The notes beneath the pieces are model-generated. The model was not told the DNA's origin and did no database searches. It worked only from the letters and a program-made list of their open reading frames with translations. Below are positions 1 through 16,400 of a stretch of 64,000 nucleotides of DNA, in pieces. A program made the translations under genes and the position numbers. The stretch is from Luscinia megarhynchos. Taxonomy: Eukaryota > Chordata > Aves > Passeriformes > Turdidae. The stretch's first letter is position 1. The number at the start of each line of letters is the position of its first letter. The stretch lies in contig CM067569.1 in the NCBI GenBank assembly GCA_034336665.1, positions 5,635,820 through 5,699,819 of the forward strand, read 5' to 3'.

Positions 1-640
1 TGGGTGTGGCAGTGATCCCTATCTTTGTGGGAATATCTCCTGTTAATGGGCCATTGTTAAAAACCAGCTGGGCAATCATCTTTATCTTTCCCACAGCCCA
101 TCCTCCCTCCAGGAGATATCTTCTGTTCATGACCATTGAGTCCCAGTGCATGACTGATAAAATTACATCATCCCACTGGGAGATGCTCCAGCCAGGGGAG
201 GAGCCAAGCCTTTCCTACCTAGATAAAAACTGAGATTTTGGACACTAAGATACCTTCTTTCCACTGGATTCCAGAGGAAAACCAGACCTTTGCACATCAT
301 CCCTGGACCTTCAGAGGCAAACTGCACCTTCTACAGGAGCACTGCTCCAGCTGAACCACATCTGCCCTGCAGGAGGATGCAGCCACCATTGAATGGGACT
401 GCTGCCAACACCCTGACTGACTGACGGGTGTCAGCTTGGATTCTGGCTCTGGCAGTGCTTTGAGATTGTTCTTTGTAATACTGTATTTCTATTTTAATTT
501 TCCTAGTAAAGAACTGTTATTCCCAATTCCATTATCTTTGCCTGAGAGCCCCTTAATTTCAAAATGATAATTATTTGGAGGGAGAGGGTTTACATTCTCC
601 ATTTCAAAGGGAAGCTTCTGCCTTCATTGGCAGACACCAG
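1..640 (+). mobile_element. Songbird endogenous-retrovirus LTR (truncated by window start)
   Basis: I recognise this text from songbird genomes as a long terminal repeat; family recall suggests an ERVL-type LTR, but I cannot assign a subfamily. It runs in the plus direction, antisense to GRK5. Visible LTR parts are a TATA-like agataaaaac at 221-230 and a variant polyadenylation signal agtaaa at 505-510 followed by a T-rich stretch. A GAGGGAGAGGG segment near 580-588 precedes the end. Its 5' end is outside the window and the 3' end is estimated from similarity of text, not from a target-site duplication. No internal retroviral coding sequence follows, so it looks like a solo LTR. Confidence 0.7.
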
Positions 641-1487
<847 letters not shown>

Positions 1488-1552
1488 CTCCCCAAAGCCG
1501 CCTTTCCCCAGTACCCTGTACTGCCGAAACGTGTTTTTTTGTTACTGGTTGC
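1488..1552 (-). CDS. GRK5: GRK5 exon 7: linker and glycine loop, with apparent frameshift
   Basis: This exon encodes the QPVTKNT linker and the start of the kinase domain, FRQYRVLGKGGFGE (human residues 179-199), including the ATP-binding glycine loop GKGGFG. The minus-strand acceptor is tttcttccag; the first base completes the AG|G arginine codon begun in exon 6. The donor is GAG|gtgagtaa. The exon measures 65 bp, while the protein family needs 64. The excess is in the A-run encoding Thr-Lys-Asn (T-run at 1534-1540 on the plus strand), which has seven bases where six restore the frame. Upstream of the run the reading is QPVT, downstream it is NTFRQYR in another frame. No nearby alternative splice site repairs this. 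A homopolymer error in the assembly is the likeliest cause; a true null allele is possible. Confidence 0.9.
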
Positions 1553-1559
1553 CTGGAAG

Positions 1560-1584
1560 AAAAATAAATAAATAAATAAATAAA
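1560..1584. repeat. (AAAT)n microsatellite at the exon 7 acceptor
   Basis: About six copies of a 4-bp unit. On the GRK5 transcript strand it reads (TTTA)n and stands 8 bases before the first base of exon 7, so it forms most of the pyrimidine-rich splice acceptor region. Confidence 0.9.
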
Positions 1585-1654
1585 ACCCCCACCACACTAT
1601 GTTTAATGCACTCCCTGTGATTTATTTATTTCAGAGCATACTTTTGAAAAGCAA

Positions 1655-1735
1655 AATAGATAAATATTATATAATCGCATTATTCCAAGGTAATTGTATT
1701 ATATAATATAATATATAATTATGTAATTACATTAC
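1655..1735. repeat. AT-rich low-complexity tract
   Basis: Almost entirely A and T, with overlapping tataat/attata motifs and a partly self-complementary core flanked by gtaatt and aattac. It lies in intron 6 of GRK5. Confidence 0.6.
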
Positions 1736-3691
1736 TTCAATACTATGTATGGCTTGAACTTTTCAATTCCAACATATTAAGCTGTAATAAAATACAACAC
1801 ATTAGTGAGTCATCAGTATAATTTCTGCTAGCATCTTAGGACCAAGGAGGGCTCTGAATCTCCATTATACAGCTTTGGCCTTTGATAAGCAAAGAGGAAG
1901 CCTGAGATCTTCCAGTAAGATATTAATTTCCATGACATATAGGATGGGCTAACACATTGCTTTGCTTTGCCAGCAAGATGAGAAAAAGAGATACAAAATT
2001 CAAACCACCAGAAAATAATTCTGTTGTGTTAAACGAGACATGAAACTTATATGAATCAAAGGCAGAAGCAATCCTGGGAGCAGGAGAGGTGGATTTATGT
2101 GACATTTGCAGGCTGGGAGAGCAGGAGGACAAGATCCAAGCCAGCCCATTCCCTCTGGGCTACCTCTTCCTGGGGAGCATCATAGGCAAGAAGGGAGCAA
2201 GAACTAAATAAAGGTTAAATAAGTCTGTCCCTGAGGGCAGAGTGCTCCCAATCACTTGACATGATTCCCAAAGAATGTCCCAGGCTTCCCACAAAATCTG
2301 CTCCACCAGAATGGCTCCAACTCTACATCCAACTTTTACTTTGCTGGTGTAAAAGTTTTATAACATGACAGAAGAAGAATTCTAGGCTCAGCGAGATCCC
2401 ATTTTGTTTCCACCACCAGGGTTTTACAAGGATCCCAGCACTGGATGTGAATATTCCTGCTATCCTTGCTCCCCTCTGGCTGGCAGCCAGCCTGCAGAGG
2501 GAGCAGAGTAACATGGCTGTCCCCACCACAGGCATGATGAGGTTGATGACAATGAAGAATAAATGCTGAAGAAAAATCCTTTTATTAATGCCCATTATTG
2601 TTTTCCAAAGTGGGAGAAGAATAGTATGCAGACAGTAAAAACTAGAAGAGGAAAAGATGTTATTTTCGTTATTCCACGAGGCTGCTGCAAATGCTTTTGG
2701 GGTTAAAAGCAACAATTAGTAGTTATAACTACATGTTCAGCAATGTCCCTGGAATAAATGGACTGTGACTGCTCCTTTGGAGCCAGCAGGCTGTCAGAAG
2801 GAGCTGTTGATCACTCCATGCTACTAACATATCTTTGGTAATCTTAAAAACAATCCTCCCAGCTTCTTAAGCCAGGCATCCATAGCTTGTCACTCTTGTT
2901 GGGGGAATGGAAAAAAAAATCCTCAAGGCATTGCAGAAAATTTGTTATCCCTGTGAAAACAGATAGGAAATAGCCTGGCTAGAGATGAATCAGCCAATGT
3001 TCTTTAATTGAAATGGAAGGGTAAATGCTGGGCTCAGTGAAGATGGCATGTGGAGCATGCCTTGGCATGAGATGGCTCTTCCCTCTGCCCACCCCTCTGG
3101 AGCAGCAGCTTTGCAGCTTTCCAGGGAGAGGAGCTGGCACAGCTCCTTTGATCTGGAGTGTCCTGCTGACACACACCGCTGGCGGATCCGGCCCCGCCGC
3201 ATCTGCCGTAATTAATTCCATTTGTGGAAAATGGGGATTCTCCCAGCTCAAGGTCACTGTCACCCTGCAGGGACCGTCTGCTGCTGCACTCCCTGACAAG
3301 GGAAAGGCACAAGCCCCTTTCCTTGCAAATTAATACCCACTAAGGCTGCCTGGTTATTAAATGTGCTCAGGAATGTCCAGCCAATAAATAGGAGAGGAGC
3401 TATATGCCACAGTCTTTCTCTGTTTAGAGTGATTTAATAATGGTGACAACTGGTCCAGACAAGAAGTCACCACATTCAGAGGGTAGCTAAACACAAAGAC
3501 AGCTGAAGTTGCTGAATGTACATTAATCACACCCAATATGTTTAATGTACCTAAGACCATTACATGGTTGAACATATGAGCTGTAGAAGCAAACATTATC
3601 TCAACATTCAGATTTTGAGAATATTCTACAGACTTTGCATGGAGTAAAAATAAACATTTACATTCATTTTTATTAAAATATGTGACACTTA

Positions 3692-6627
<2,936 letters not shown>

Positions 6628-6728
6628 TTTGTGCAGGGAGAGAACAGCTCTTTGCAGGGGCTGTTTTCCAGTTTCTCCTCTGTCTGCTGGACAAGTTCTT
6701 GACTGACTTCGGGAACATAGGCTGGAGA
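6628..6728 (-). CDS. GRK5: GRK5 exon 5: RGS-homology domain, variable segment
   Basis: This 101-bp exon encodes [15 protein letters not shown] followed by [18 protein letters not shown], matching human residues 114-147 with no gaps. It is a helical part of the RGS-homology domain. The anchors that identify it are TEEKL and PCKELFS; the residues between them differ considerably from human GRK5. The acceptor has an excellent pyrimidine tract (ctcttctctccccag) and the donor is gtaagtata. The exon begins on a codon boundary, as exon 4 requires, and ends two bases into a codon that exon 6 completes to lysine. It is 2.8 kb from exon 6 and 17.6 kb from exon 4. Confidence 0.92.
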
Positions 6729-7144
6729 CTGGGGAGAGAAGAGAGGGGCACATTAACTCCCTGTCGAGGTGCAGATTCTCCTCTCCCAAGGTGTGAGAGG
6801 CACATTCATTATTGATGCCCCTGAGCTGCTTCCATTCAATTCCAGCCGGCTGTGTAAAAGCAAAGGAGCTTTACGAGCAGTAAAATAGGATCCCGTGGCA
6901 GCTCGCTCCACATTCCACTCTATCCTCACTTTGCTTTCCTGCCCCTCCTGTACCTTCACCTCCTTGCCCAGCCTCATGAATATGCAGGACCCACTCCTTG
7001 CCAATTCTTTGAACTGCTCCCTTGCATCCCATGAAAAATGTGCTGGCCTGAACTGTGTACAGGCCATTCTATTAAACAAAAGAGAATTTGCCCAGTGTTT
7101 TCACTTCATGGGTGATTCATTGTGCTGTCTGAAAAATCCATCTT

Positions 7145-7164
7145 ATTTTTTCTTTTTTTTCTTT
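7145..7164. repeat. T-rich low-complexity tract
   Basis: Two T-runs separated by single C residues, in intron 4 of GRK5. Confidence 0.7.
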
Positions 7165-7552
7165 AACCAGTAAAGCAAAATAGGAGCAGAGCATTGGTAC
7201 TTATTGATACAGATCTACATCTATCTATACACAAAAAGAAATTCACAAAAGTATCTGGACACCTTAGTTCATCCTTAGAAAGACAAAAATAATTCAGCAG
7301 TTTTAAAATAATAATTTCAAAAAGGAACTTTGCCAACCAACCACATAAACTCTTTTCATCCTCTCCTCCCTTTGGAGAGAATGTAAATTCAACCCTGCAA
7401 AAAAGCCCTTACCAGAGAGGTCTCTTGCAATATGCCTTGATGGTTAACCAGTTTAGGACTTTTGGGACTAATTATCTAAAAAGACAGTTTTTAGGCAGTC
7501 CACATTCTTACACATTGGCTGTATACTGTAATTACATTACAAAGTATATATT

Positions 7553-7568
7553 TGTGTGTGTGTGTGTG
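7553..7568. repeat. (TG)8 microsatellite
   Basis: Eight uninterrupted TG units in intron 4 of GRK5. Confidence 0.95.
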
Positions 7569-10500
7569 CACCTATTTATAGGCATTTCTCCCACGTACAT
7601 GAACATCCCTTTATATAACCAGCTGGATTTGGGTATTTTCAATAAACCCAGCCATAGATGATAAAATCCTCTCTCCTTCCAGAAGCCTTAATGCTCAGTA
7701 AGGTTCCCTGTCCATGCCCACAGCCACCAGATGTGCTGGGTGGGTGGGTCTCAGAGCATCATCCCTCAGTCCTGGCCAGATGTTCTCATTAACTCACCCC
7801 TAGTTAGAGATATCTTGGCAAGCCCTGAAATGCATTGCAGGCAGAGTTCAAAAACACTGGGAATGAGGACAGAGGAAGGGGCAGAGGTGGAGCCACAGAA
7901 AATCTCCAGCATGCTGAAAGCTGAATTTAGTCTTTTATCTTTTCCTTCCCACTGCTGAAATGTGAATATGATCCTGGTTGTGACATGAAAAAGTAAGTTT
8001 GTTCCACTTGAATGTTTTTAAATAGGAACATGGTTTACAGAACTGTCTGTGCATGCTGTGCAGGGCACTCTCACTGCTCAGCCTTGACAGACAAGCTGCA
8101 GAACGTGCTGGGGACACCTCTGACCTCACTGAAATGGTTCCTCATCTCCTCACTATATTCCTCCATTTCCTCAGCAAAAGATATCTAGGGAACACCCACT
8201 TTTAATCACAGACAGAGATTACTAATAATTAAGAAGCCTCATGGTTTCTTGAGAGGTAAATAAACCCCTCACATTGTCATCTAAAAGGGAGAGAGACTGA
8301 GACAAAGCCAGATTTTTCTCAGCTTGATTGACCATGGTAATTATACATGCCCAAAACGAAATCTAAGTCCCAGTTTTGGTTCAAGAGAGTACACAGAGGC
8401 AAGAGGGAAGAAATGAAAGAACTACAAAACAACCTCAGAATTCCTGTTTTCCAGTCCTGCAGCACTGAAACTACTGGGGGGAAAGACAGGGAAGGAGATT
8501 AAACTAAATGCATTTAAAGCAATATTCAGATATGAACAAAAGCCTAATGATTAGCAGTACTTCAGTTGATTTTGGCGAGAAACCAGATGAGTGAATGCCT
8601 CTAATTTACAATTTATGCACTCAGTGGATACACATTTGCACACAAATGCCCACTGGTAGCCCAAAGTTGGCAGGTGACTGTGTGAATCCAGGGGTCCAAG
8701 CCCTGGGTCTAGATGATCATATCTGATTTACAGGGAACAGAAACACCCCTGAACTCCACAGTTTTGGGACTGCTGTGGACCAGGAGTGTCTTTTGATGTG
8801 AAGGGAGCAGCACTTCACAAAATCCATACTGGGGCCTCTTACTGAAGTTACTACTGACTACATCTGGAACTTGTTCTGCATTCAGAGGTCAAAACTGGAA
8901 TCCAAAAGCTAAGTACTAAACTGCATAATTAGTCATTTAGACCAAGTGACCTGATTCTTACTCATGCCAGGCAACTTTGTCTCCCATTGGGAATTCATTT
9001 CCCAGAGGAAGGTAAACTGCCTTGAGGTTAGTGTTGAACATCATGCCCATGACACATTACTAGAGTACTAACTCATCAAACTTTGTCTGAGATCAAAGTA
9101 CATTTAAAAAATAAATTATAAGTACCAGAGCTAACTCTTATTCATGAAGAGGAAATTAAATTCTTGTAGTGAAAGGAGGGAAGAATGAGCAAAAGAAATC
9201 GTAAGAGAGTGTGGGAAGTATTTTAAAATGACACAAACTGATGTCTCTCTCCAAGTTTGTGGGAGATACAGTCACCACTTGGTTTTTCAAAACCACTCAT
9301 TGCTGACCTCTGAGTCTTTACCTCCTCTGCACAAACTGGGAGCAAGGTAGCAATGCCAAGGTAGGCAAAGACATGAACACACTGGAGCCTCAGAGTGCAG
9401 GGCAAACACTTCCCTAGACCACTCCATTTTCTACAACAAGGAATAGAGCTGGTTTTTTTTCAAAGGCTGATCATTTCCAAAGCTTCTGTAGACCCAACAA
9501 AACATTTTGTGTCATTCTACAGCCCTTCACAGAGCTCAGGGCACCACATGCCTGGGAGGAACATCCCCAACCCTTTCCAACTCTGCCTCCAGTTCCTTTG
9601 TATGATCCTTCCTCAGAATCTCCCTGAGACTTCAGTTCCCACTGCTCCCATTAAACAGCCATGGCTGCCACTTTGCCTGTGTGAATACTGTGCATACCCA
9701 CAGCCTCCAGAAGTTCAAACAAAGCCAGAAACAATTACAAGCCCAGACCCAGCCCACCAACCTACTTTTGCTGCCCTGGAGAACAATTAGGCAGCACAGG
9801 TTATGCGTGCAAGGAAGCATTTGGATCCCAAGAGGGAAAGCTTCCAAAGGTAACACTTTGGCCATTTACAGATGAAAAAGTCCCCTGGAGGGGTGCAGAA
9901 GATTTCTGCAGCCACAATGAAATGGTTATTAACACCATTCTCCTGCTGCATTATGGGCAATGGCTGTAAAAGCAAATTTGGCTTTTACAAGGGAACAGAG
10001 ACACCTTTCCCAACATATTAAATGTCCTGTGGCAGCTAGGAGAGCCATACACTGTGATTAAGACCATTACATCTGAGCTTGTGACAAAGAATATTCTGCT
10101 AACTCTTCACAAACACCTGCAGAAACCAGTTACACTTTCTTGCATTCAAAACAAAACACTGGGGAGTTATAACAAGTACAGTTCCATATTTCCCCTAATG
10201 GCTACTCTGTTTCCTGAAGGCAAAGAAAGAGATTCTTGATCTCACTTACAATAATGTAATCAGAAATTATGCCAGTCAAATCCACTGATTAACACTGGAG
10301 TAAAGCAGATGGAACTGAAACCAGATTCATGTGGCACAAGATGTGCTTAAGCTGATCATTCAACAAAAATTTCTCTCATCATATTATCCTTATTGATCAG
10401 ACATCTTAATCATAGTCCAAAAGTCCACACTACTTTTACCAGGTTTTAACCAAATTCTCCTACCTTCTGCACCTTCTCTTTTATGGCCAGAAACTGAAAA

Positions 10501-11734
10501 CCTCTGCACAAATATTTTGCTGGCATAACAATACCTCAGTTTTATGATACTCTCCCACTCAATTTTTAAGAAAAGAATGCAACCAGGAATTGTGTTAGTG
10601 GTTATTTGAGAAACAAGAAATGGATATTCAGTTCCTTCTGAGTGCCATTAGCCCACCCTGAGAAAAGCCTCCACTTCTAAATTTTATTTTTTTCTGTCTT
10701 TGTAAGACGAAAGAGTTCCTCTCAGATGCTCTTCCCTTTCTGTAAATGGCATGAGAACAGCCAATGTGTCTCACACTTGCTCAGGGTTAGTTGTGTTCAT
10801 GCCCACAAAAAGTCTGGATGGCAGCAGAGTCCTGTCCAGCAGCAGTGTCTGGTGCTGCCCATGGCCTGGCACCACTGAAGAGCTGAAGAGCAGCAAAGCC
10901 TGGTTCAGATCAGGTGGAAGCTTCCAGGCTGTGTGACTCCCCATTTTCTGCCACTTTCATTGCCATGCTGCATCGCTGCACTTTAAACCTGGCCTCTCCT
11001 CTTCTGACAGCTTTGTTAGTTTTGCTACAGGCTATTTCCCTCAGACCTCCAACACCCAGTCTTTGCTGAGTTCACTGAACAGGACAGCCACCAAAAACCT
11101 TCTCCTAAAGCCATCTCTGTGTGTTGCCATGGGACTCACAACATCTCTCAGTGTTTCCCCTGTGGCTGTGGGGGGGATCCGACCTTCTGTTGATCTATCA
11201 GCAAATCAAATTCTTTATCAAACAAGCTGAAGTGCTGGCAGGACCAAGGGAGGCATTCAGAAGACCTTCTCTAATTTTTCATGAAGACGTGTTATTTGTT
11301 CTGCCTTTTCTAATGAGATAACTTCCAAACTTTACTCAGTCAAGTCATGGTGTGCTACAGGTGTTGCCCCCAAGCCTGTGGGAGTGAAAGCAGGCAGCCA
11401 GCAAGCAGAGATTGGCACTTCCAAGAACAGAAGCATTTTTCTGGCAGCCCAGCAGCTGGGGTTCACTCTTCTGGAACAGGGGTGAGGTGAGAAGCAGGTG
11501 TCCCCAGGTATTTCAGAGCCCAGAGCAGACAAACACAACACCAACCTGCATGGGCAGAGCTGGGTCATTGCATTCAATGCTGCTGTTTCCATGGGAAAAG
11601 TGCCCAAATGACAAAGTCGACTGAGAGAGATGTGCTGAGGCTCCACCTAAAGTCATATCCAGCTGGGGTCACCATCATCTGAGAAACCTATAGAGGTGAC
11701 AAGAGCACCAAGTGCCTGGAGTGTTGGGAAACAT

Positions 11735-12020
11735 GCTTAGGAAAAAAAAGCCCAGAGAAAAGCATTGAGGAACTAGATCTGTTTAGTCTGGAAAAGCATG
11801 GGTGAAACTTGATAAAGGTCTTTTAATATAGAAATGTTTTTAATAAAGAGGGCAGGGATCAATTATTCTGCATATTCTGCTCTGCTCTGGGAGAATGATG
11901 TGAAGAAATCCACTTAATTGAATATGAAGGCTTTTTATTCTAATTTTTCACACAGGAAAGCAGAAGAACAGGCCTATGAATATTGTGGAATCTGTTCTCA
12001 GAGGTCTGAAAGACCTCCAA
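11735..12020 (+). mobile_element. Degenerate CR1 LINE fragment
   Basis: The stretch gaggaactagatctgttta followed by gtctggaaaag corresponds to the well-known CR1 3' region (gaactgggtctgtttagcctggagaag in the family). It is followed by diverged text matching the downstream CR1 sequence, including gaacaggcc and the gtggaatctg...tctgaaagacctccaagg region. The copy is old and has indels, so both ends are approximate. It is in plus orientation, opposite to GRK5. Confidence 0.6.
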
Positions 12021-13357
12021 GGGCACTCAGACATCTGTTGATCATCTAAGTGTATTTGATCTCTGTTCAATGCAAGAGGCTCTTGAGCCCTTTCCCAGTC
12101 CTTTGTACCAATGATTTTGAAAAACATTGGGCTTCATAAAGCACAGGCACATGGCATGGCCATGAGAGCAGATGAGGAAAGGAGTTTGTTTGCTGAGTGC
12201 TCAGCAAAGGAAACCTGCAGCTCTGAGTAAGGGAATAAGAATCTTCTTTGCAAATTAACAACCCTGCTTCAAGGACTTGTCTCAATCATCACTGTCTCCT
12301 AAAAAAATAAATGACATGGCTTTCAGATCCCTGAGCTTCAGACCAGAAAAAGGGAAAGCATTGAGTTTGGCCAGACTGACTTTGTAAGAAGCAGAGCAGG
12401 TCCTCAGTTCAGAGGTAATTCTTCATCCTCACACAATGGCTTTCAACTAAGAACCTCAAAATATTAAAGCTTCATTGCAGGATTAAGTCTTCATGAGCTA
12501 GGTGGCAATCTCACAGTGTCTTTTACAGAACAGGGAACAGGAGGTTAAGAGATGTGTTTTGCAGAAGGTTTGATCATCACCTGTGACTGAAATCAAAGAA
12601 GCTGCACTGATATAAATGAAAGCTGGAGACGCTCAGATTCCTCAAATCAGTCCAATTGTCTCTTGCAATTAGTGAATAAAGAATAGAAACCTAGAAGTAC
12701 AGGCTTTCATTTCATACCAGCTCCTGCCAGTGCATGTGAGTCATCAGGGTGTCTTACAGCACAACTGCTCATCTCTACAGAAACTATATGAACCAGAAAG
12801 ATTCCACACTCTTCAGATTGAATAGACCTCATGCAAACTTCTGTCACAAACACAACTGCTTTCCTGGCAAGTTTCAGGCATGCAGCTGATACTGAAACAC
12901 GATGAGTTATTTTCAAAGTCACTTGCGTAAAATAAATAACGTGCAGCATATGTTATGTTTCAGGTTATGAAAACATTCCACAACAAACTGGCTTAAAACA
13001 ATTAAAAATGTTTCAGTCAATGGACAAAAGTTCAAGCTGTAACTTTTCTTAAGCTGCCTCTGCTTCCAAGCATTTGTCTTCATGATATGTGTATTTTCAG
13101 ATGCTGACAGCAATGTTCCACATATAATCTGTTTGAAAATCTCCACACAGATTTGCTACCAGTAGAGACCTCAAAACTATGACAGAAACAGGCTAAAATG
13201 AACCTTTTGTGTGAGATGATGCATGATCAGACAAGAAGAGTTCACACACAAAATCCTGGAAATTCTGGCTTCATCCAGCAGTCTAAGCTACAGCCAGGGA
13301 AGTTCCAGCCATGCAGCCAGGGACTGACTGAGGGAAAGTGTGAAGGACTGACAGGGG

Positions 13358-13410
13358 AATCCAGAATCCTTTAGGTTGGGAAAGACCTTTGAGATCAGAG
13401 TGTCCCATCT
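13358..13410 (-). mobile_element. CR1 LINE 3'-end fragment
   Basis: The plus strand reads ccagaatcctttaggttggg followed by aaagacctttgagatca, the reverse complement of the conserved CR1 3' end. Only about 50 bp are recognisable. Confidence 0.65.
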
Positions 13411-16400
13411 GGAAATCCAGAGGCAAGCAGCAGATGAGGAGATGGAATGTTCTGGTTGTATTTGGATGTTGGGAACCCGAGGCTGGGCATTCCTGGAGAG
13501 GGAAAGGATCCCAGCACTGTCAGCACACGCAGGCTCCTGATGTCTTTTGGTGTTACAGAGAAATGTTGGAACATTCCTCTGCCTTTCCCTGTGTCTGATC
13601 TTATCTGTTCAGCTTGAGCTCTGTGTGTAGTAAGCAGCCAATTCTACATCAGGAGCAGCTGCAACACTTTAGCTAATCAACTTCTGCATTTTCTTTTTAC
13701 TTCTTTTTTTTTTCCCTGCCACAGTAATTTGGGTCTGTATGAGGCGAACCAGTAAAGCAAAAGGCTTCATAATTCCAGGATATTTGCTTTGAGATGACAG
13801 ATGTAGGAGCTGGCAGTGAGGTGGATGGGGAGCATGGAAGGCAGCTGTGTTATTAGTAGCAATTTCTCTATTACAACAGCGTGTAGACATGACACCTAAA
13901 GAATGGGGGCCATAGTGCCAGGCACTACAGACATGTCATGGGAGCCAGAGCTTCCAAATCAAACCAATCTCACCAGCCTGGGAGTGGGAGCAGGGGCCAA
14001 AGATATGAAATACCAGGATTACAGAGAGGGTCAATGGCAGGGAAAATATTGAGCCCAATCCCAATAGCCAGGGCAGGATCACTTGCTGTATCTGAGTGAA
14101 GCAAACAATCAGTGTCTGTCAGCTGTGGGGTTTGTTTTGTAGCTGCAAGCTGATCTGGAGTCATGACAAATCTGTTTTCCCTCATATGCTACTAAACTAT
14201 CAAAACACATGTTGACACACAGAAAAATACAATGACTGGAGACAGCAGAGCCCTCAGCAAGCAGCTGAGCATGTTCCAGCCTGGAGGGGTTGTGTAAAGG
14301 GCCATGCCACCACCTCAGCTCCTGTGGTACATCTGAAGTAGCCTCAGGCTCCCTCACTTGCCCTGGGCTCCTCTGGGTACCTCTTGTGCCTCAGCAAGGC
14401 CAGCTGCAGAAAATGGGTGAGTTTCCCCCCTGGGTTCCCAGCATCCTTCCTCTTGGTGCTGGGATACAAGCTGTAGTTCAGAACCGTGCCCTTCCTTGGA
14501 AAAACAGCAGCCTCTGACAAGTATACTTCTTATATGTTCTTATATTCATATACTTTCTATAGGAATTATTTTTGGGCTCTCCTGTAAGTCAGCATCAGCC
14601 TGCTATCTGGCTGTACCTTGTTTTTCCTCCCCTCAGCAGACATTTTTGTAGCTGCTCCTTTCTAGAAACCGCATTTCTGCTCCTGATAGTGACAAACAAG
14701 CAATTCCATGCAAATGGTGTGAGTCAACATGTTTCCTACATAAAGCTTTTCAGCCCAGTGTGGTTTCCTTGGGATGTTGACTTGTTTGATTCAGAGAAGT
14801 CTGGGGGCATAACCACAACAGGAGTTTTGGACCAACAAAGGAAAAGACTGCCTAGGCTCAAGAAAGAGAAAATTCTTCCTGGCTCCTACTGGTGACCAGA
14901 GCTTAAACACCCAAAGCCTCATAGAAAGTAATTTGGAAATAACAAATTGTCCCATGAGACAAAATGTAGTTGCTTCATCATCTCCTTTTGCAAGTCCAGT
15001 GAATCAGCTGCAGACTTCATACTCTTCAATTAAACAGGAACACTCACCACAATCCCAACCAGCTACAGGGTTTTTGGTACAGCTTATTTTAAGAATCTAA
15101 ACTGGTCAGCACAGAAGATACGCTTTTGACTTCAATTAGTGAGAAATTTGGCCTCACAAGAAGTGCTGGGCAGGATATTTTTTTTTGATCTTCAAACCCT
15201 AGTCCTTCCCTGCCCATACTTTTCAAATGATTCTTTAGAAACATGCTCATAGAGGTTTCTTCACCAAAGAAACACATTTTTCTCCTTTCTGTAGACAATA
15301 GGTTTATTGGTGGAGGGGTGCTCATAAACCAGCCAGCTGAAATTGTTTTAAATAAACTTGTTTTTAAAGCAGGAGAAGGGAAGGTTTTGTTTTACTTGTT
15401 GTTGCCCTTTTTCTGCCTTAAAAGTGTTTTGCACCCAGATTACAGGATGAAAACAGATGAAACAACCTGTACCTGTAGCTGTCAGCAGGATAAGGACAGC
15501 TTAAGGAACAGAAAAGGGAAGGTTTATATCAAGCAGGATTTTCTGTCCACCCACAGTGAGGCTGCTCACAATCCTCTGGAGTGTCACAGAACCACTTTGG
15601 TGACAACCCAACAGAGCCATGGCTACAGAGCACTGCTGCAAGCAGCAGACATCTGATAAAGGAGAACTATGTACTCCCACTATTGCAGCAGCAAACAGGA
15701 CAAGTCTGCAAGCTTTTCTTCTCAGGAAGTTTTTTCTCTTGTCACATGTGCTTAATAGGTTTGGATAACATCCAGTGTCCAGCCTCTTATCAGGACCTTC
15801 CTACCTTTTAACATCCTCCTGCACTGATGGATGGTCTAAACATTACCAAGCAACCTTATGTTGCAATAGCCATAGCTTGGCTTCCTCTGGTAAACCAAAT
15901 GTCATCTGTTCCATTAAAAAAAGCACAATAAAAACAACAACCCCTAAACATATAAACACTCATTTACAACCTAAACGTTAGTGAATGGCTTTCTTGCAGG
16001 AAAACAAACAGATCCCTGCTTGAATTCACTCTGAGACACGAGGCTGTAAACAGCAGTAACCCTTCCCTTGCAAGCTGCAGCCTGATCCACACTGAGCTCC
16101 ACTCAAGGGCTGTTTTGCCATCACTTGCAGGGGGGATTCTGTAGAATTTGCCTTCATCTTTTTCCATTAGCAGGGCAAAATCCTGAGGTTTCATTTGAAT
16201 GAAAAAATAAAAATCCAAAAGAGAGTCCAAGAAGGTCTTGAAAATAATTAAGAAACGAATTAAACAAATGTCAGGCAGGGACCAGTGACCCACTCACAGA
16301 AAGACTGGAAACACCCAAGAAGGCAAACAAAATCAGTGCTGGAAACAGGGCACTGCCACATCACCTGGATCACACCATCCATTAGCAATCATATGGTAAC

